Shown: positions 1 to 9,026 of the stretch, piece after piece
How positions within the stretch are numbered: position 1 is the first letter of the stretch
Layout: every line of letters begins with the position of its first letter
The notes under the pieces: generated by a model
Told to the model about the DNA's origin: nothing
What the model saw: only the letters and a program-made list of their open reading frames with translations
Database searches by the model: none
Made by a program: the position numbers and the translations under genes
Source: Paenibacillus roseus
GTDB taxonomy: Bacteria; Bacillota; Bacilli; Paenibacillales; Paenibacillaceae
NCBI RefSeq assembly: GCF_016424485.1
Contig: NZ_JAELUP010000103.1
Location: 62,001 to 126,000 of the forward strand
Direction of reading: 5' to 3'
DNA: 64,000 nt

Positions 1-361
1 CAATCGCCCCGGCAAGCAGGCCAAGGGCAAGGACAGATGCATTATGGCTGTTCAATGACTGATCAAGAGACAGAAAGCCGATTAGCAGTACAATCAGTCC
101 GTAAGCCAGACCAGTTAGTCCTCCATGATACCAGCCTCGTCTCGTGGAGCGTCTCCCTGCGACAATGCCTCCCAACAGGCTGCAAAATCCGTGAATCACA
201 TAAGCATAATTAGGCAGTGATGACTCCTGCAAGGAGCTAAAAAACAACAGAAGCGATAAAATCAATGTCCCGATGCCTAGCCAAATAAACGCATAAATCA
301 AACCGGACAAAAGGGGGGAAGCAATGTGAAAGCGGGCAATTTTTTTTACGGAATTCATCAT
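1..361 (-). CDS. TIGR04086 family (YrzE-like) membrane protein, C-terminus outside window
   Basis: Reading the minus strand from an ATG at 361 gives about 120 residues (MMNSVKKIARFHIASPLLSG...) with hydrophobic segments near residues 17-42, 53-66 and 80-98 and a final one running off the window edge. The short four-helix layout and the place beside secDF fit the TIGR04086/YrzE membrane proteins, whose function is not known. An AAGGAG ribosome binding site lies 6-7 nt before the first of two tandem ATGs. It is transcribed divergently from the DUF421 gene. The family call rests on layout and neighbourhood; the reading frame itself is clear. The 3' end is cut by the window. Confidence 0.7.
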   Translation of the reverse strand, partial: MMNSVKKIARFHIASPLLSGLIYAFIWLGIGTLILSLLLFFSSLQESSLPNYAYVIHGFCSLLGGIVAGRRSTRRGWYHGGLTGLAYGLIVLLIGFLSLDQSLNSHNASVLALGLLAGAI

Positions 362-529
362 TCAACTCTCCTTTTCAGCTTTGCTATCAGAATATGGTCA
401 AGCTCGGGGAAATAGTACCGCTTGGGTCTGTTTCCAATTTTTCAATTATATCAAGTTTGTATGTTGTGGTTTTGCAGCGGCAAAACTATCCACACGTCGA
501 TGAATATAACGGTAAGGGGGGCTGCCGTG

Positions 530-1225
530 ATGGAATACATGGTGATTATACTGCGCACCATTCTGATCTATTTTGTCGTATATGCGGTGCTTCGCTTGAT
601 GGGCAAGCGGGAAATTGGCAAGCTAACCGTTTTTGACTTGGTCATTTCAATCATGATAGCGGAGATTGCCGTTATTGTTATTGAGGATACAAAGAGGCCT
701 TTGGCAGAAGAATTATTGCCGATCGCAGTGTTAATGATCCTTCAGATCGGAATCGCCTGGATGATTATGAAAAGCAGGAAAATGCGGCTTCTGTTCGACG
801 GCAAGCCGAGCATTCTGATTGAAAACGGGAAACTGAACCGTGATGAAATGAAAAAGCAGCGCTACAATTTCGATGATTTGCTGGTGCAGCTTCGGGAGAA
901 GGACATGGTACGTCTGGCAGACGTGGAATTCGCAATTCTGGAAACCAGCGGCAAGCTGTCTGTGATTAAGAAAGAGCAGGGGCAGTACCTCGCCAAAACG
1001 GATTTTCAGTTTCCTCCAAACTACCGGTTTGAAGATTTGCCGGTACCGTTAATCATGGACGGAGAAGTGCAGGAGGAAAATTTGCAAAAATTGAATCGGA
1101 GCTGGTTTTGGCTGAAAAATGAATTAAAAAAGCATCAGGTTGCGGATACGAAATCGGTCTTTCTTTGCACGATTGACCATAAAGGGCGTTTGTATGTGGA
1201 CACGGGAGGCCAGAGGCTCCGCTAG
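530..1225 (+). CDS. DUF421 (YetF/YcaP-like) membrane protein
   Basis: A 231-residue protein with three N-terminal membrane segments (about residues 3-20, 32-46 and 58-75), followed by a soluble domain carrying the family signature RYNFDDLLVQLREK and DVEFAILETSGKLSV. DUF421 proteins are common in spore formers, where some members affect spore germination; their biochemical role is unclear. I chose ATG 530 because AAGGGGGG at 514-521 ends 8 nt before it; an in-frame GTG at 527 is possible, and longer upstream readings lack a ribosome binding site. It converges with spoVB, with only 14 bp between the stop codons. Confidence 0.85.
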   Translation: MEYMVIILRTILIYFVVYAVLRLMGKREIGKLTVFDLVISIMIAEIAVIVIEDTKRPLAEELLPIAVLMILQIGIAWMIMKSRKMRLLFDGKPSILIENGKLNRDEMKKQRYNFDDLLVQLREKDMVRLADVEFAILETSGKLSVIKKEQGQYLAKTDFQFPPNYRFEDLPVPLIMDGEVQEENLQKLNRSWFWLKNELKKHQVADTKSVFLCTIDHKGRLYVDTGGQRLR

Positions 1226-1239
1226 GCGTAGCCTGTTTA

Positions 1240-2799
1240 TCAGCCAAGCCACCGTCTAATTAAAGGAAGGCGAGACAGGTCATCCCGGTTCACAATGCCT
1301 GTTATGGCCATCAGCAGCAAGTAGACGAGGGCGCCGGCGCCGCAGGCGGCCAGCACATTTTGCCATTCCCGGGTCAACCATTCAATCTGCAGTGTCCACT
1401 TGAGACTTGCTCCCATAATAACCATAGCTGCTCCGACCTTGATGAAATCAAGCAGCTTCATATGGAAGCCGGTCAATCTGCGGACACTAATGTAATGAAG
1501 CAGCGTGACCAATACTGTATTGACGTTAATTGCAATGAGAGCGCCGTAAATGCCGAAACTGGGATTGGAAGCGAGCTGAACAATGAGAATGATTTTGACT
1601 GCTGCCCCGATAAACGTGTTCAAAAGCGCAGTGCCGGGTTTCTCCAGCGCCTGCAGAGCTGCCTGCAGCGGAGCTTGCATATAAATAAAAATGGCAATCG
1701 GAGCCATTAACTGAAGCATGGGCGCAATGTCCGCATGATGGTACAAAATCCGGACAATAGGCTCGGCGAGCAGCGCCATGATGACGACGAACGGCGCTCC
1801 GCAAACAAGCGATAGCCGCATGGATTGATGCAGCCGCTTGTGAATGGTCAGCCGATCTCCCTTAGCCGCAGCTTCTGACAGAGACGGAATCAAGGACACG
1901 CTGAGCGAGTAGGTGAGGGCGGTGGGCAGCAATACAATTGGAATAATCATCCCTTGAAGCGCACCATACTGTGCGGTAGCAATGCCGGTTGCAATACCTG
2001 CCAGCGCCAGGCTCCTGGCAGTCAGAATCGATTCCAGCAGATAAGACAGGGAGCCTACCATTTTACTCAGCGTAACCGGAACGGAAAGTCCGAGCAGTCG
2101 ACCCAGCACAGGCTTGGCCGTTTCGGGTTTGGACACGGAATCTCCGAAAGCCGCAATCTCCTCTTTCTTCTTGTCCCTTGCGAACTGGATCAACAACACG
2201 AACAGGCCAAACAATTCTCCTACGACGACACCGAGCATGGCGCCTGCGGCCGCCCACTCTACCCCCCACGGCAGCATGATCTTGGCAAACAGCAGCACAA
2301 ATACAATTCGGAATATGGTTTCGACAGTTTGGGAAAGCGCAGTAGGAACCATATTTTGCTTGCCCTGGTAGTAACCGCGGTATACTGCGGAAACGGCTGT
2401 AATGAGCAGCATCGGCGTCATGACGATAAAGGTGTAGTAAACTCTGGAGTCGGTAAGGATATGGGTCGTAATCCACGAAGCAAGGAGCAGGGACAGTCCC
2501 GTGAAAAGTATGGCCAAAGAACTTGTTAAAGCAAGGGCGGTCCTGAAAATCTGCTTGACCCGAACCGTATCTCCCTGTGACTGAGCCTCTGCCGTCCATT
2601 TGGCAATTGCAATCGGAATTCCGCCTGTAATGATCGTAATCATTACAATCAGAAAGGGATAGCCAAGCTGATACAGTCCGACACCTTCGGCCCCGATAAT
2701 CCGGGGCAGTGCAATGCGCGGAATGAAACCGAGAAGACGATTTAGTATGCCTGCTGCCAATAAAATCATGGCCCCTTTAATAAACGTTTGCTTGGTCAC
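1240..2799 (-). CDS. spoVB: Stage V sporulation protein B, MOP-superfamily lipid-linked precursor flippase
   Basis: A 519-residue polytopic protein, close to the roughly 518 residues of Bacillus SpoVB. It opens with TKQTFIKGAMILLAAGILNR and the GFIPRIALPRIIGAEGVGLY motif typical of the Wzx/MurJ/SpoVB flippase group. About 14 hydrophobic helices run along its length. SpoVB acts in the mother cell in spore cortex assembly, probably flipping a peptidoglycan precursor. I chose the GTG at 2799, preceded by GAGGGA; an ATG at 2871 would add 24 residues, including a CICC stretch that does not look like this family. It is divergent from the comN-like gene, as in related Paenibacillus-type genomes. Confidence 0.85.
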   Translation of the reverse strand: MTKQTFIKGAMILLAAGILNRLLGFIPRIALPRIIGAEGVGLYQLGYPFLIVMITIITGGIPIAIAKWTAEAQSQGDTVRVKQIFRTALALTSSLAILFTGLSLLLASWITTHILTDSRVYYTFIVMTPMLLITAVSAVYRGYYQGKQNMVPTALSQTVETIFRIVFVLLFAKIMLPWGVEWAAAGAMLGVVVGELFGLFVLLIQFARDKKKEEIAAFGDSVSKPETAKPVLGRLLGLSVPVTLSKMVGSLSYLLESILTARSLALAGIATGIATAQYGALQGMIIPIVLLPTALTYSLSVSLIPSLSEAAAKGDRLTIHKRLHQSMRLSLVCGAPFVVIMALLAEPIVRILYHHADIAPMLQLMAPIAIFIYMQAPLQAALQALEKPGTALLNTFIGAAVKIILIVQLASNPSFGIYGALIAINVNTVLVTLLHYISVRRLTGFHMKLLDFIKVGAAMVIMGASLKWTLQIEWLTREWQNVLAACGAGALVYLLLMAITGIVNRDDLSRLPLIRRWLG

Positions 2800-2964
2800 A
2801 TTGCTTCCCTCGTCTTTCTGCAGAAGGTTGTTCGTTCTTGTACAACATATGCAACGCATGTCCGCTTCCATGTCAAATCAGGAATGATTTTCTGCAAGCA
2901 GGAGTTTTGACATAGCGTGGCGAATTGAGTAAGCATCAACATGCGCAGGAGGTTAATCTAACGT

Positions 2965-3219
2965 ATGGAGGAGCGTGCATTGACAGAGGAGGAACTACAG
3001 GGCTGGATTGAGACGCTGTGTGAGAGCAAGGCGGAGGAATTTCATCTGGTCGGCTATGAGCACGTGACGGCAGAACAGATTTGGGAATGTGTCAGCAATA
3101 AGTATCATAAGCATGGACAGCCTGCGCTACATCAGATCGTGAATGATATTTTGTCGCTCAAGGTAACGGCGTTTATGAATTTTATGACACTTAACGCTTT
3201 CCGCGGGACCCACTTTTAG
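2965..3219 (+). CDS. ComN-like post-transcriptional regulator
   Basis: An 84-residue acidic and aromatic small protein with EEELQGWIETLCESKAEEF and a central YEHVTAEQIWECVSNKYHK segment, matching the post-transcriptional regulator family that includes Bacillus ComN (competence comE mRNA control). In this genus it commonly sits between spoVB and secD. AGGAGG at 2947-2952 is 12 nt from the ATG, which is rather far. A possible weak hairpin (GAGAAACGGG / CTCGTTTTTCTC) follows the stop codon, after which the secD promoter begins. Confidence 0.75.
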   Translation: MEERALTEEELQGWIETLCESKAEEFHLVGYEHVTAEQIWECVSNKYHKHGQPALHQIVNDILSLKVTAFMNFMTLNAFRGTHF

Positions 3220-3237
3220 AGAAACGGGTTCTTTTTT

Positions 3238-3266
3238 TTGACTCGTTTTTCTCGCATCGCTATAAT
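3238..3266 (+). promoter_or_regulatory. SigA-type promoter for secD-secF
   Basis: TTGACT at 3238-3243 and a perfect TATAAT at 3261-3266 are separated by 17 bp. Transcription would start near 3273, about 30 nt before the secD ATG. Confidence 0.75.
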
Positions 3267-3302
3267 AGGACTATTGAGAACATAAGGGGGATTTAGGGCG
3301 TT

Positions 3303-4568
3303 ATGAAAAGAATACTTGCATTAGTGCTGATCATCGTCGTTACGCTGGGTGTAATCGCGGTGACCAGCCCGTCTTTAGTTCAGCAAGTAAAGCTCGGACT
3401 GGACCTCAAGGGCGGATTTGAAATTCTGTATGAAGCCGAGCCGCTTGTCGAGGGCGGGAAGATTACCCAGGATGCTTTGCGTGAAACTGCGAGAAGTCTG
3501 GAACAGCGCGCCAACAGCACCGGTGTGGCTGAGCCGGAAATTACACCGGAAGGCACAAACCGGATTCGTGTTAAAATTGCTGGCGTAACGGATGAGGCTG
3601 TCGTTCGTGATATTCTCAAGAAGCCGGCTGAGCTGACCTTCCGCAGTATGCGAGGATGCGAACAAAACAACGACTATTGTAAGGTAGAACTTGTTGGCAG
3701 CGACTTTAAGCAGAACGGGGCAACCATCTACCAGAATCAGCTCGGCGGTTGGGAAATTTCGATTTCCTTAAATAGTGCGAGCAAGTTCGCAGAAGTAACG
3801 CGCGAAATTTCCAAGCTTCCTGAAGGAAGAAATTTGCTGGCGATTTATTTGGATGAGACTGTATTGTCCGCGCCTCGGGTAACATTCGAAATTAACGACA
3901 CGAAAGCTTCCATAACAGGGAACTACACGCGTGAAGAAGCGAAGAAGGTTGCCGATACGATCAACCTTGGCGCTCTCCCGCTGAAGCTTACGGAGAAGTA
4001 TACACAGAGCGTTGGCGCGACACTCGGTCAGCTTTCTCTGGAGCAGACGGTATTTGCCGGAACGCTGGGAACAATTCTTGTACTGCTGTTCATGCTTGTT
4101 TTCTATCGTTTGCCTGGTCTCGTATCCAGCATCTCCCTGATTACGTATATCTGGCTGCTGCTGCTTGGCTTTAACCTGATGGGAGCGACCCTTACCTTGC
4201 CTGGTATTGCCGCCTTTATTCTCGGGATCGGCATGGCGGTTGATGCCAACATTATTACATTCGAACGGATCAAGGAAGAGATGCGCAGCGGCAAGAGCTT
4301 ACTGTCTTCTTTGAAAGCCGGGTCCAAAAACTCTTTCCGGACGATTATGGATGCCAACTTGACAACCATTATTGCCGGTGCAGTACTGTTCTTTATCGGG
4401 ACAGGCTCCGTCAAGGGCTTTGCGGTCATTCTGATTATGAGCATTATCGTAAGTATTATTACGAACGTCGCTTACTCCAGATTGCTTCTCCACTTGTTGA
4501 TCCGCAGCGGTCTAGTGACTAAACCTGGCTTTTTCGGCGTGAAGGAGAGTGATATTCGTGCGTTATAG
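3303..4568 (+). CDS. secD: Protein translocase subunit SecD
   Basis: A 421-residue Sec accessory protein that uses the proton motive force to help pull exported proteins across the membrane. Visible features are an N-terminal membrane anchor (about residues 4-22), the LGLDLKGGFEILYE motif, an extracytoplasmic P1-type domain, and five C-terminal helices containing GIGMAVDANIITFERIKEE and FFIGTGSVKGFAV. The length suits a Firmicute SecD without an extended P1 head. AAGGGGG (3284-3290) precedes the ATG. Its last codons overlap the start of secF, so the two are translationally linked; Bacillus subtilis instead has a fused SecDF. Confidence 0.95.
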   Translation: MKRILALVLIIVVTLGVIAVTSPSLVQQVKLGLDLKGGFEILYEAEPLVEGGKITQDALRETARSLEQRANSTGVAEPEITPEGTNRIRVKIAGVTDEAVVRDILKKPAELTFRSMRGCEQNNDYCKVELVGSDFKQNGATIYQNQLGGWEISISLNSASKFAEVTREISKLPEGRNLLAIYLDETVLSAPRVTFEINDTKASITGNYTREEAKKVADTINLGALPLKLTEKYTQSVGATLGQLSLEQTVFAGTLGTILVLLFMLVFYRLPGLVSSISLITYIWLLLLGFNLMGATLTLPGIAAFILGIGMAVDANIITFERIKEEMRSGKSLLSSLKAGSKNSFRTIMDANLTTIIAGAVLFFIGTGSVKGFAVILIMSIIVSIITNVAYSRLLLHLLIRSGLVTKPGFFGVKESDIRAL

Positions 4569-5466
4569 TTCAAAATTCGACTTTATTAAAAGCAGCAAAT
4601 ACTTTATTTACTTCTCCATTCTTATCACGGTGCTCGGTATCGGTTCATTGATCTTTGTCGGCTTTAACTATGGCGTTGACTTTCGTGCAGGCTCCAACGT
4701 GGATATCGTGCTGTCCAAGCCGGTAGCTAAGGATGAGATCGATAAGCTCCTCGCTGAGAAAAATGCCGGTCATTATACACTGACAGCAGGCGCAGACCGG
4801 GCATCGATCCGATTTGATGATATTTTGACGGATGTGCAAGAGAAAGAATTAAAGGCCAGCATTACAGAGAAGCTGGACCCGAACGCATCGATGGAAATCA
4901 ATACGGTGGACGTGCAAATGGCCCGAGAGCTTCAATTCAACGCACTGTTGGCGCTTTCGCTCGCGAGCCTCGGGATTTTGATTTATATCAGCTTCCGCTT
5001 TGAATGGCGCTTTGCCCTTGCGGCGATAATTGCCCTCGTGCATGACGCGTTCATTGTTATCAGCGTCTTTTCGATTTTCCGGCTGGAAGTCAACCTGACC
5101 TTTATCGTTGCGGTGCTGACCATTATCGGTTACTCAATCAACGATACGATTGTAATTTTTGACCGGATCAGAGAAAATTTGCGTTTTGCCAAAATCAAGT
5201 CTCCTGCTGATCTGGCTGCCCTCGTCAACCGGAGTATCTGGGAAACGCTGACGCGCTCCATCAATACCGTTGTAACGGTTATTTTCGGCGCATTGGCCTT
5301 GTATATTTTCGGAAGCGAATCGATTCGCTTGTTCTCCCTTGCAATTCTGATTGGACTTGTTGCGGGAGCTTATTCTTCAATCTTTATTGCGAGCCCGATC
5401 TGGCTTGCGTTGCGTAGCAAAGCGAAGCCAAAATCGGCGCAAAAAACGCCAGCGACAACTTCTTAA
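4558..5466 (+). CDS. secF: Protein translocase subunit SecF
   Basis: A 302-residue partner of SecD with the family motifs GVDFRAGSN near the N-terminus and IGYSINDTIVIFDRIREN in the fourth helix, and six membrane helices. I chose the GTG at 4558 because AAGGAG at 4542-4547 leaves 10 nt, whereas a GTG at 4549 would leave only 1 nt. The start lies 11 bp inside the secD reading frame. The lysine- and serine-rich tail (residues 290-302) is cytoplasmic. Confidence 0.93.
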   Translation: MRYSSKFDFIKSSKYFIYFSILITVLGIGSLIFVGFNYGVDFRAGSNVDIVLSKPVAKDEIDKLLAEKNAGHYTLTAGADRASIRFDDILTDVQEKELKASITEKLDPNASMEINTVDVQMARELQFNALLALSLASLGILIYISFRFEWRFALAAIIALVHDAFIVISVFSIFRLEVNLTFIVAVLTIIGYSINDTIVIFDRIRENLRFAKIKSPADLAALVNRSIWETLTRSINTVVTVIFGALALYIFGSESIRLFSLAILIGLVAGAYSSIFIASPIWLALRSKAKPKSAQKTPATTS

Positions 5467-5487
5467 GGATCTTAAGGGGGGCGTCTC

Positions 5488-6390
5488 ATGGGAAACAAAC
5501 GGCATGATACGGCGGAGAAAACAGCGAGCGGCGGTTTGCTGGGCAATGCAGCGTTGGCTTTGATCAAGGCGCTCGTTGGCGGGACGTCCGGCAGTGCGGC
5601 ATTGCTCGCCGATGCGGTCCGCAGCGCTACAGAAGCAGCTCTAAGCTCCGCAGCGCTGCTGGGGCTCCGCAGAAGAAGCCGCAGCGCTTCAGCAGGCCGG
5701 ATGCCGGGCTTGCGCAAGGCTGAGCTTGCGGCAAGCCTGATTGTAACCGTCGTGCTGCTTGTCGTAGGTCTTGAGCTGGCTATATCTTCTTTCCGCCTTA
5801 TGGTGAACGGAGTTGATCACGCGCCCCATTGGTCGGCATTGGCTGTAGCCACAGGAGCCTTGTTTGTGAAGTGGTGGGTGCTGCGAATCAGGGAAGGCCG
5901 CCTCGAACTGTTGGCCTCGCTGCTTACGTTGCTGGGTATCGGAGCTTCGCTGACAGGGGAGTTGGCTGGAATTCCGCTCCTTTATTATCTGGACCCCGCT
6001 GCCGGCTTTCTTGTAGCGTTAATTGTTATAGTCTGCGGTTACCGTCTTATTGCCGGCGAGGTTGCTCCGGTCCTTGGAGGAGAGGCGCATCAGGAGGATA
6101 CGCAGGAATTTATGCAGTTCATTCAGCGTATTGAAGGCGTCATTACGATTGAGGAACTGAACGCCCGAGAGCATGGGCATTATGTCCGTCTGGAGATGCG
6201 CATTAGCGTAAATCCCCGCATATCGGTGTTTGAAGGACAGGAAATTGCCAAGCGGGTCAAGGAACTCGTCATGAAGCGGTTTATTCATATTTCCGAAGTT
6301 GCGGTATCTGTCGACCCTTACGATCCGGGCTATCCTTACAAATCGAATTATGATCCGAACCAGGAGCATGTGCCAACGTTGCTCCAATAG
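5488..6390 (+). CDS. Cation diffusion facilitator-like membrane protein with altered metal site
   Basis: A 300-residue protein with the fold signature of CDF transporters: NAALALIKALVGG in helix 1, LLADAVRS in helix 2, and a C-terminal cytoplasmic ferredoxin-like domain (about residues 205-285, VLGGEAHQEDTQEFMQFI...). CDF proteins export Zn, Fe or Mn by proton exchange. The positions that normally carry the transport-site Asp/His ligands look changed: helix 2 reads AVRSATEAALS where HSxxD or DSxxD is usual, and helix 5 reads LELLASLLTLLGIG without the HxxxD pair. It may therefore carry another substrate or serve a structural role. The start at 5488 follows AAGGGGGG, 21 nt after the secF stop. 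Confidence 0.75.
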   Translation: MGNKRHDTAEKTASGGLLGNAALALIKALVGGTSGSAALLADAVRSATEAALSSAALLGLRRRSRSASAGRMPGLRKAELAASLIVTVVLLVVGLELAISSFRLMVNGVDHAPHWSALAVATGALFVKWWVLRIREGRLELLASLLTLLGIGASLTGELAGIPLLYYLDPAAGFLVALIVIVCGYRLIAGEVAPVLGGEAHQEDTQEFMQFIQRIEGVITIEELNAREHGHYVRLEMRISVNPRISVFEGQEIAKRVKELVMKRFIHISEVAVSVDPYDPGYPYKSNYDPNQEHVPTLLQ

Positions 6391-6404
6391 CGGTCGCAAG
6401 CTAC

Positions 6405-6458
6405 AGGCGGTTGTACTCTCAGTAAAGCGCAATCTGAGGGTACAGCCGCTTTGTTCTT
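6405..6458 (+). terminator. Intrinsic terminator after the CDF-like gene
   Basis: An inverted repeat pairs AGGCGGTTGTACTCTCAG with CTGAGGGTACAGCCGCTT and is followed by a T-rich stretch (TTGTTCTTT). It would separate the secDF-CDF transcript from recJ. Confidence 0.7.
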
Positions 6459-6480
6459 TAGAAACGGAGGGAGTAGTGGA

Positions 6481-8880
6481 ATGATTCGTCCAAAGACGAG
6501 ATGGATACTAGAAACGGATAATTATGAGCTGGTGCAGTCGGCGCAGCATTTGGCCGCGGAGCTTGGCTTGCCGCCGCTAATGGCGCGGCTTCTCGTTCAG
6601 CGAGGCGTGACCAGCCTGGAGCAGGCAAAGTCTTTTTTGTACGGTGGGGTAGAGGAGCTTCATGATCCATTCCTGTTAAAGGGAATGGATGCGGCGATAA
6701 AGCGGATTCGCCTGGCACAGGACCGGGGCGAGAACATTCGTATCTTCGGCGATTACGATGCTGATGGCATTTCCGGCACTTCATTGATGATTCATCTCTT
6801 TCACAAGCTCGGGTTGAACTTTGATTATTACATTCCCCACCGTCAACTGGAAGGGTACGGACTGAACAATCAGGCTATTGAGAAGGCTGCGGAGGCGGGA
6901 GTGTCTCTGATTGTAACGGTCGATACTGGCATAAGTGCTGTGGAACAAATCGCTTATGCCCGATCCTTACATATTGATGTCGTTGTAACTGACCACCACG
7001 AGCCTCCTGAGACCCTGCCTGACGCGGTTGCAATTATCAATCCCAAGCAGGTGGATTGTCCATATCCGTTCAAGGGGCTTGCCGGAGCTGGAGTTGCCTT
7101 CAAGCTCGGGCAGGCGCTGCTCGGAAGGCCGCCGCTTGAGTGGGCAGAGATTGCAACAATCGGCACCATTGCCGACCTGATGCCCTTGACGGGGGAGAAC
7201 CGTTGCCTCGTTAGAGAGGGGTTGAAGCAAATGGCGGCAACTTCTAACACGGGCATTCGGGCGCTCGCCGAGGTAGCAGACATTGAGCTGGCGAATGTGA
7301 ATTCGACCCAGGTCGCATTTGGCATGGCTCCGCGGATTAATGCAAGCGGGCGGCTCGCTCATGCGGATCTGGCTGTTCAGTTGCTGACAACGGAAAATGC
7401 GGAAGAGGCGCTCGCGGCGGCAGTCCGGCTGGATGCGCTGAATAAGGAGCGCCAGCAGATGGTGGAGGGAATAATACAGGAGGCCGAGCAGCAGCTTGAA
7501 GAAAGGGCGGCAGCAGGCGAAATGCCGGAACGCCCGACTGTCACTGTTGCTGCCAAAGAAGGCTGGAACGTCGGCGTTATTGGTATCGTGGCTTCCAAGC
7601 TGATCGAGAAGCAGTATCGACCGGCTCTGGTATTCGGTATTAACCCCGAAACCGGCATTTGCAAGGGCTCGGCCCGCTCCATTGACGGATTCGACCTGTA
7701 CCGCGCGCTGCGGGAATGCGATGATTTGCTGATGCATTACGGCGGACATCAGGCTGCCGCGGGGATGACCCTGCATCGTGACCAGCTTCCGGAGCTGGAG
7801 CGAAGGCTCGGGGTGCTGGCGGATGAATGGCTGACGGCGGATGAATGGCAGCGACGGACGAAGATTGACGGCGAATGCCTGCTGGAAGAAGCCGATTTGT
7901 CAACCATTGCGCAGCTTGAACTGTTGGAGCCGTTTGGCGTCGGCAATCCGAAGCCGCGGATGCTGCTGCGAGAGGTTGTGGTTGAGGAAGCCCGTGCGAT
8001 GGGCAAGGAAGGACGGCATCTGCGGCTCACGCTCCAGCAACAGGGCAAGCGTCTGGAGGCTGTTGGCTTCGGTGAAGGTGCGATTGCCGGCCGGCTTGGA
8101 GCCGGCGCTGTAGCGGATGTAATCGGAGAATTGTCGGTCAATGAATGGAACGGCAGCCGCAAGCCGCAGTTGATGCTTTCAGACTTAAAAGTTGAGCAGA
8201 TTCAACTGTTTGATTACCGTAATGATCGTTACCCCGAAGAGACGCTCGAACGTTTGCTTAAGGATCGCAGCCGCCAGCTATCCGCAGAGGACACCATTAT
8301 CGTTCTGTTGCGGGAAGGCCAGGCATTTGCCGAGTCGGCAGCCGCTGCCGAGCAAGCTGTTCCACAGCAGGGGCCGCGCATCGTATTCAAGGATTATCAG
8401 ACGTTCAGTGCGCCTGAATACTGCCGGGAGCTGATTTTGTTTCATTGTCCGCCTTCTGCCGCAGAATTGGCGGACACGATCGGATATTGCCGGGAGCTTG
8501 GAGCAGTAACTGCTCTGTACAGCATTGACAGAAGACATCGGGCCGGTTTCCCGGAGCGCGAGCATTTCGGGAAAGTATATCAGCTTCTGAGACAGATGTC
8601 CGTGGAAGAGCTGAATGATACGGAGCTTCCCGCGCGGCTGAGCGTTCGCATCGGCTGGGCGACCGACATCGTGGCATTGATGCTTGGTGTATTTGAGGAA
8701 CTGGAATTCATAGCGGTCCGTGAAGGGGGGATAAAGGTCAATCCTGCTCCACGCAAGCGTGAACTCTCGGAGTCCTCCGCGTATCAGGCGGGACAGGAGG
8801 CAATTCAAGAGAACCGCCTGCTGTTTGCAGCAGCTGCTGATTTATCTGCCTGGATTAACAAACAGATCAAATCTGTCTAA
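6481..8880 (+). CDS. recJ: Single-stranded-DNA exonuclease RecJ
   Basis: A 799-residue DHH-superfamily 5'-3' exonuclease for recombination and mismatch repair. Metal-binding motifs are visible in order: FGDYDADGISGTS near residue 90, VVVTDHHEPPE near residue 170 and the DHHA1 motif GGHQAAAGMTL near residue 425. An OB-like region follows, then the long C-terminal domain (about residues 560-799) found in Firmicute RecJ. I took ATG 6481 because GGAGGGAG lies 8-10 nt upstream. In the Bacillus order apt follows directly; here 15 kb of siderophore genes intervene. Confidence 0.93.
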   Translation: MIRPKTRWILETDNYELVQSAQHLAAELGLPPLMARLLVQRGVTSLEQAKSFLYGGVEELHDPFLLKGMDAAIKRIRLAQDRGENIRIFGDYDADGISGTSLMIHLFHKLGLNFDYYIPHRQLEGYGLNNQAIEKAAEAGVSLIVTVDTGISAVEQIAYARSLHIDVVVTDHHEPPETLPDAVAIINPKQVDCPYPFKGLAGAGVAFKLGQALLGRPPLEWAEIATIGTIADLMPLTGENRCLVREGLKQMAATSNTGIRALAEVADIELANVNSTQVAFGMAPRINASGRLAHADLAVQLLTTENAEEALAAAVRLDALNKERQQMVEGIIQEAEQQLEERAAAGEMPERPTVTVAAKEGWNVGVIGIVASKLIEKQYRPALVFGINPETGICKGSARSIDGFDLYRALRECDDLLMHYGGHQAAAGMTLHRDQLPELERRLGVLADEWLTADEWQRRTKIDGECLLEEADLSTIAQLELLEPFGVGNPKPRMLLREVVVEEARAMGKEGRHLRLTLQQQGKRLEAVGFGEGAIAGRLGAGAVADVIGELSVNEWNGSRKPQLMLSDLKVEQIQLFDYRNDRYPEETLERLLKDRSRQLSAEDTIIVLLREGQAFAESAAAAEQAVPQQGPRIVFKDYQTFSAPEYCRELILFHCPPSAAELADTIGYCRELGAVTALYSIDRRHRAGFPEREHFGKVYQLLRQMSVEELNDTELPARLSVRIGWATDIVALMLGVFEELEFIAVREGGIKVNPAPRKRELSESSAYQAGQEAIQENRLLFAAAADLSAWINKQIKSV

Positions 8881-8902
8881 ATCCGGGGGAAGTAAACCTA
8901 CA

Positions 8903-9026
8903 GGGTTGCCCGAAGTCATGGTTTTGACTTCAGTGGCAACCCACAGCGATCGGAACAATCCTCTGTCACGTAGCGTTCCCTCCCACAGAGGTGAACCACT
9001 AATTTTGGTTTTGAGCCATTTATAAA
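8903..9026. repeat. Partial copy of the dispersed repeat (right arm) with a local hairpin
   Basis: Bases 8943-9026 closely match the right arm of the long repeat at 28411-28500 (shared ACAGCGATCGGAA, AATCCTCTG, AGCGTTCCCTCC and AACCACTAATTTTGGTTTT). A separate hairpin at 8903-8940 pairs GGGTTGCC with GGCAACCC around a second small stem. The repeat runs 7 bp into the 3' end of the convergent synthetase gene and supplies its stop codon. No other gene lies in 8881-9019. Confidence 0.75.
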
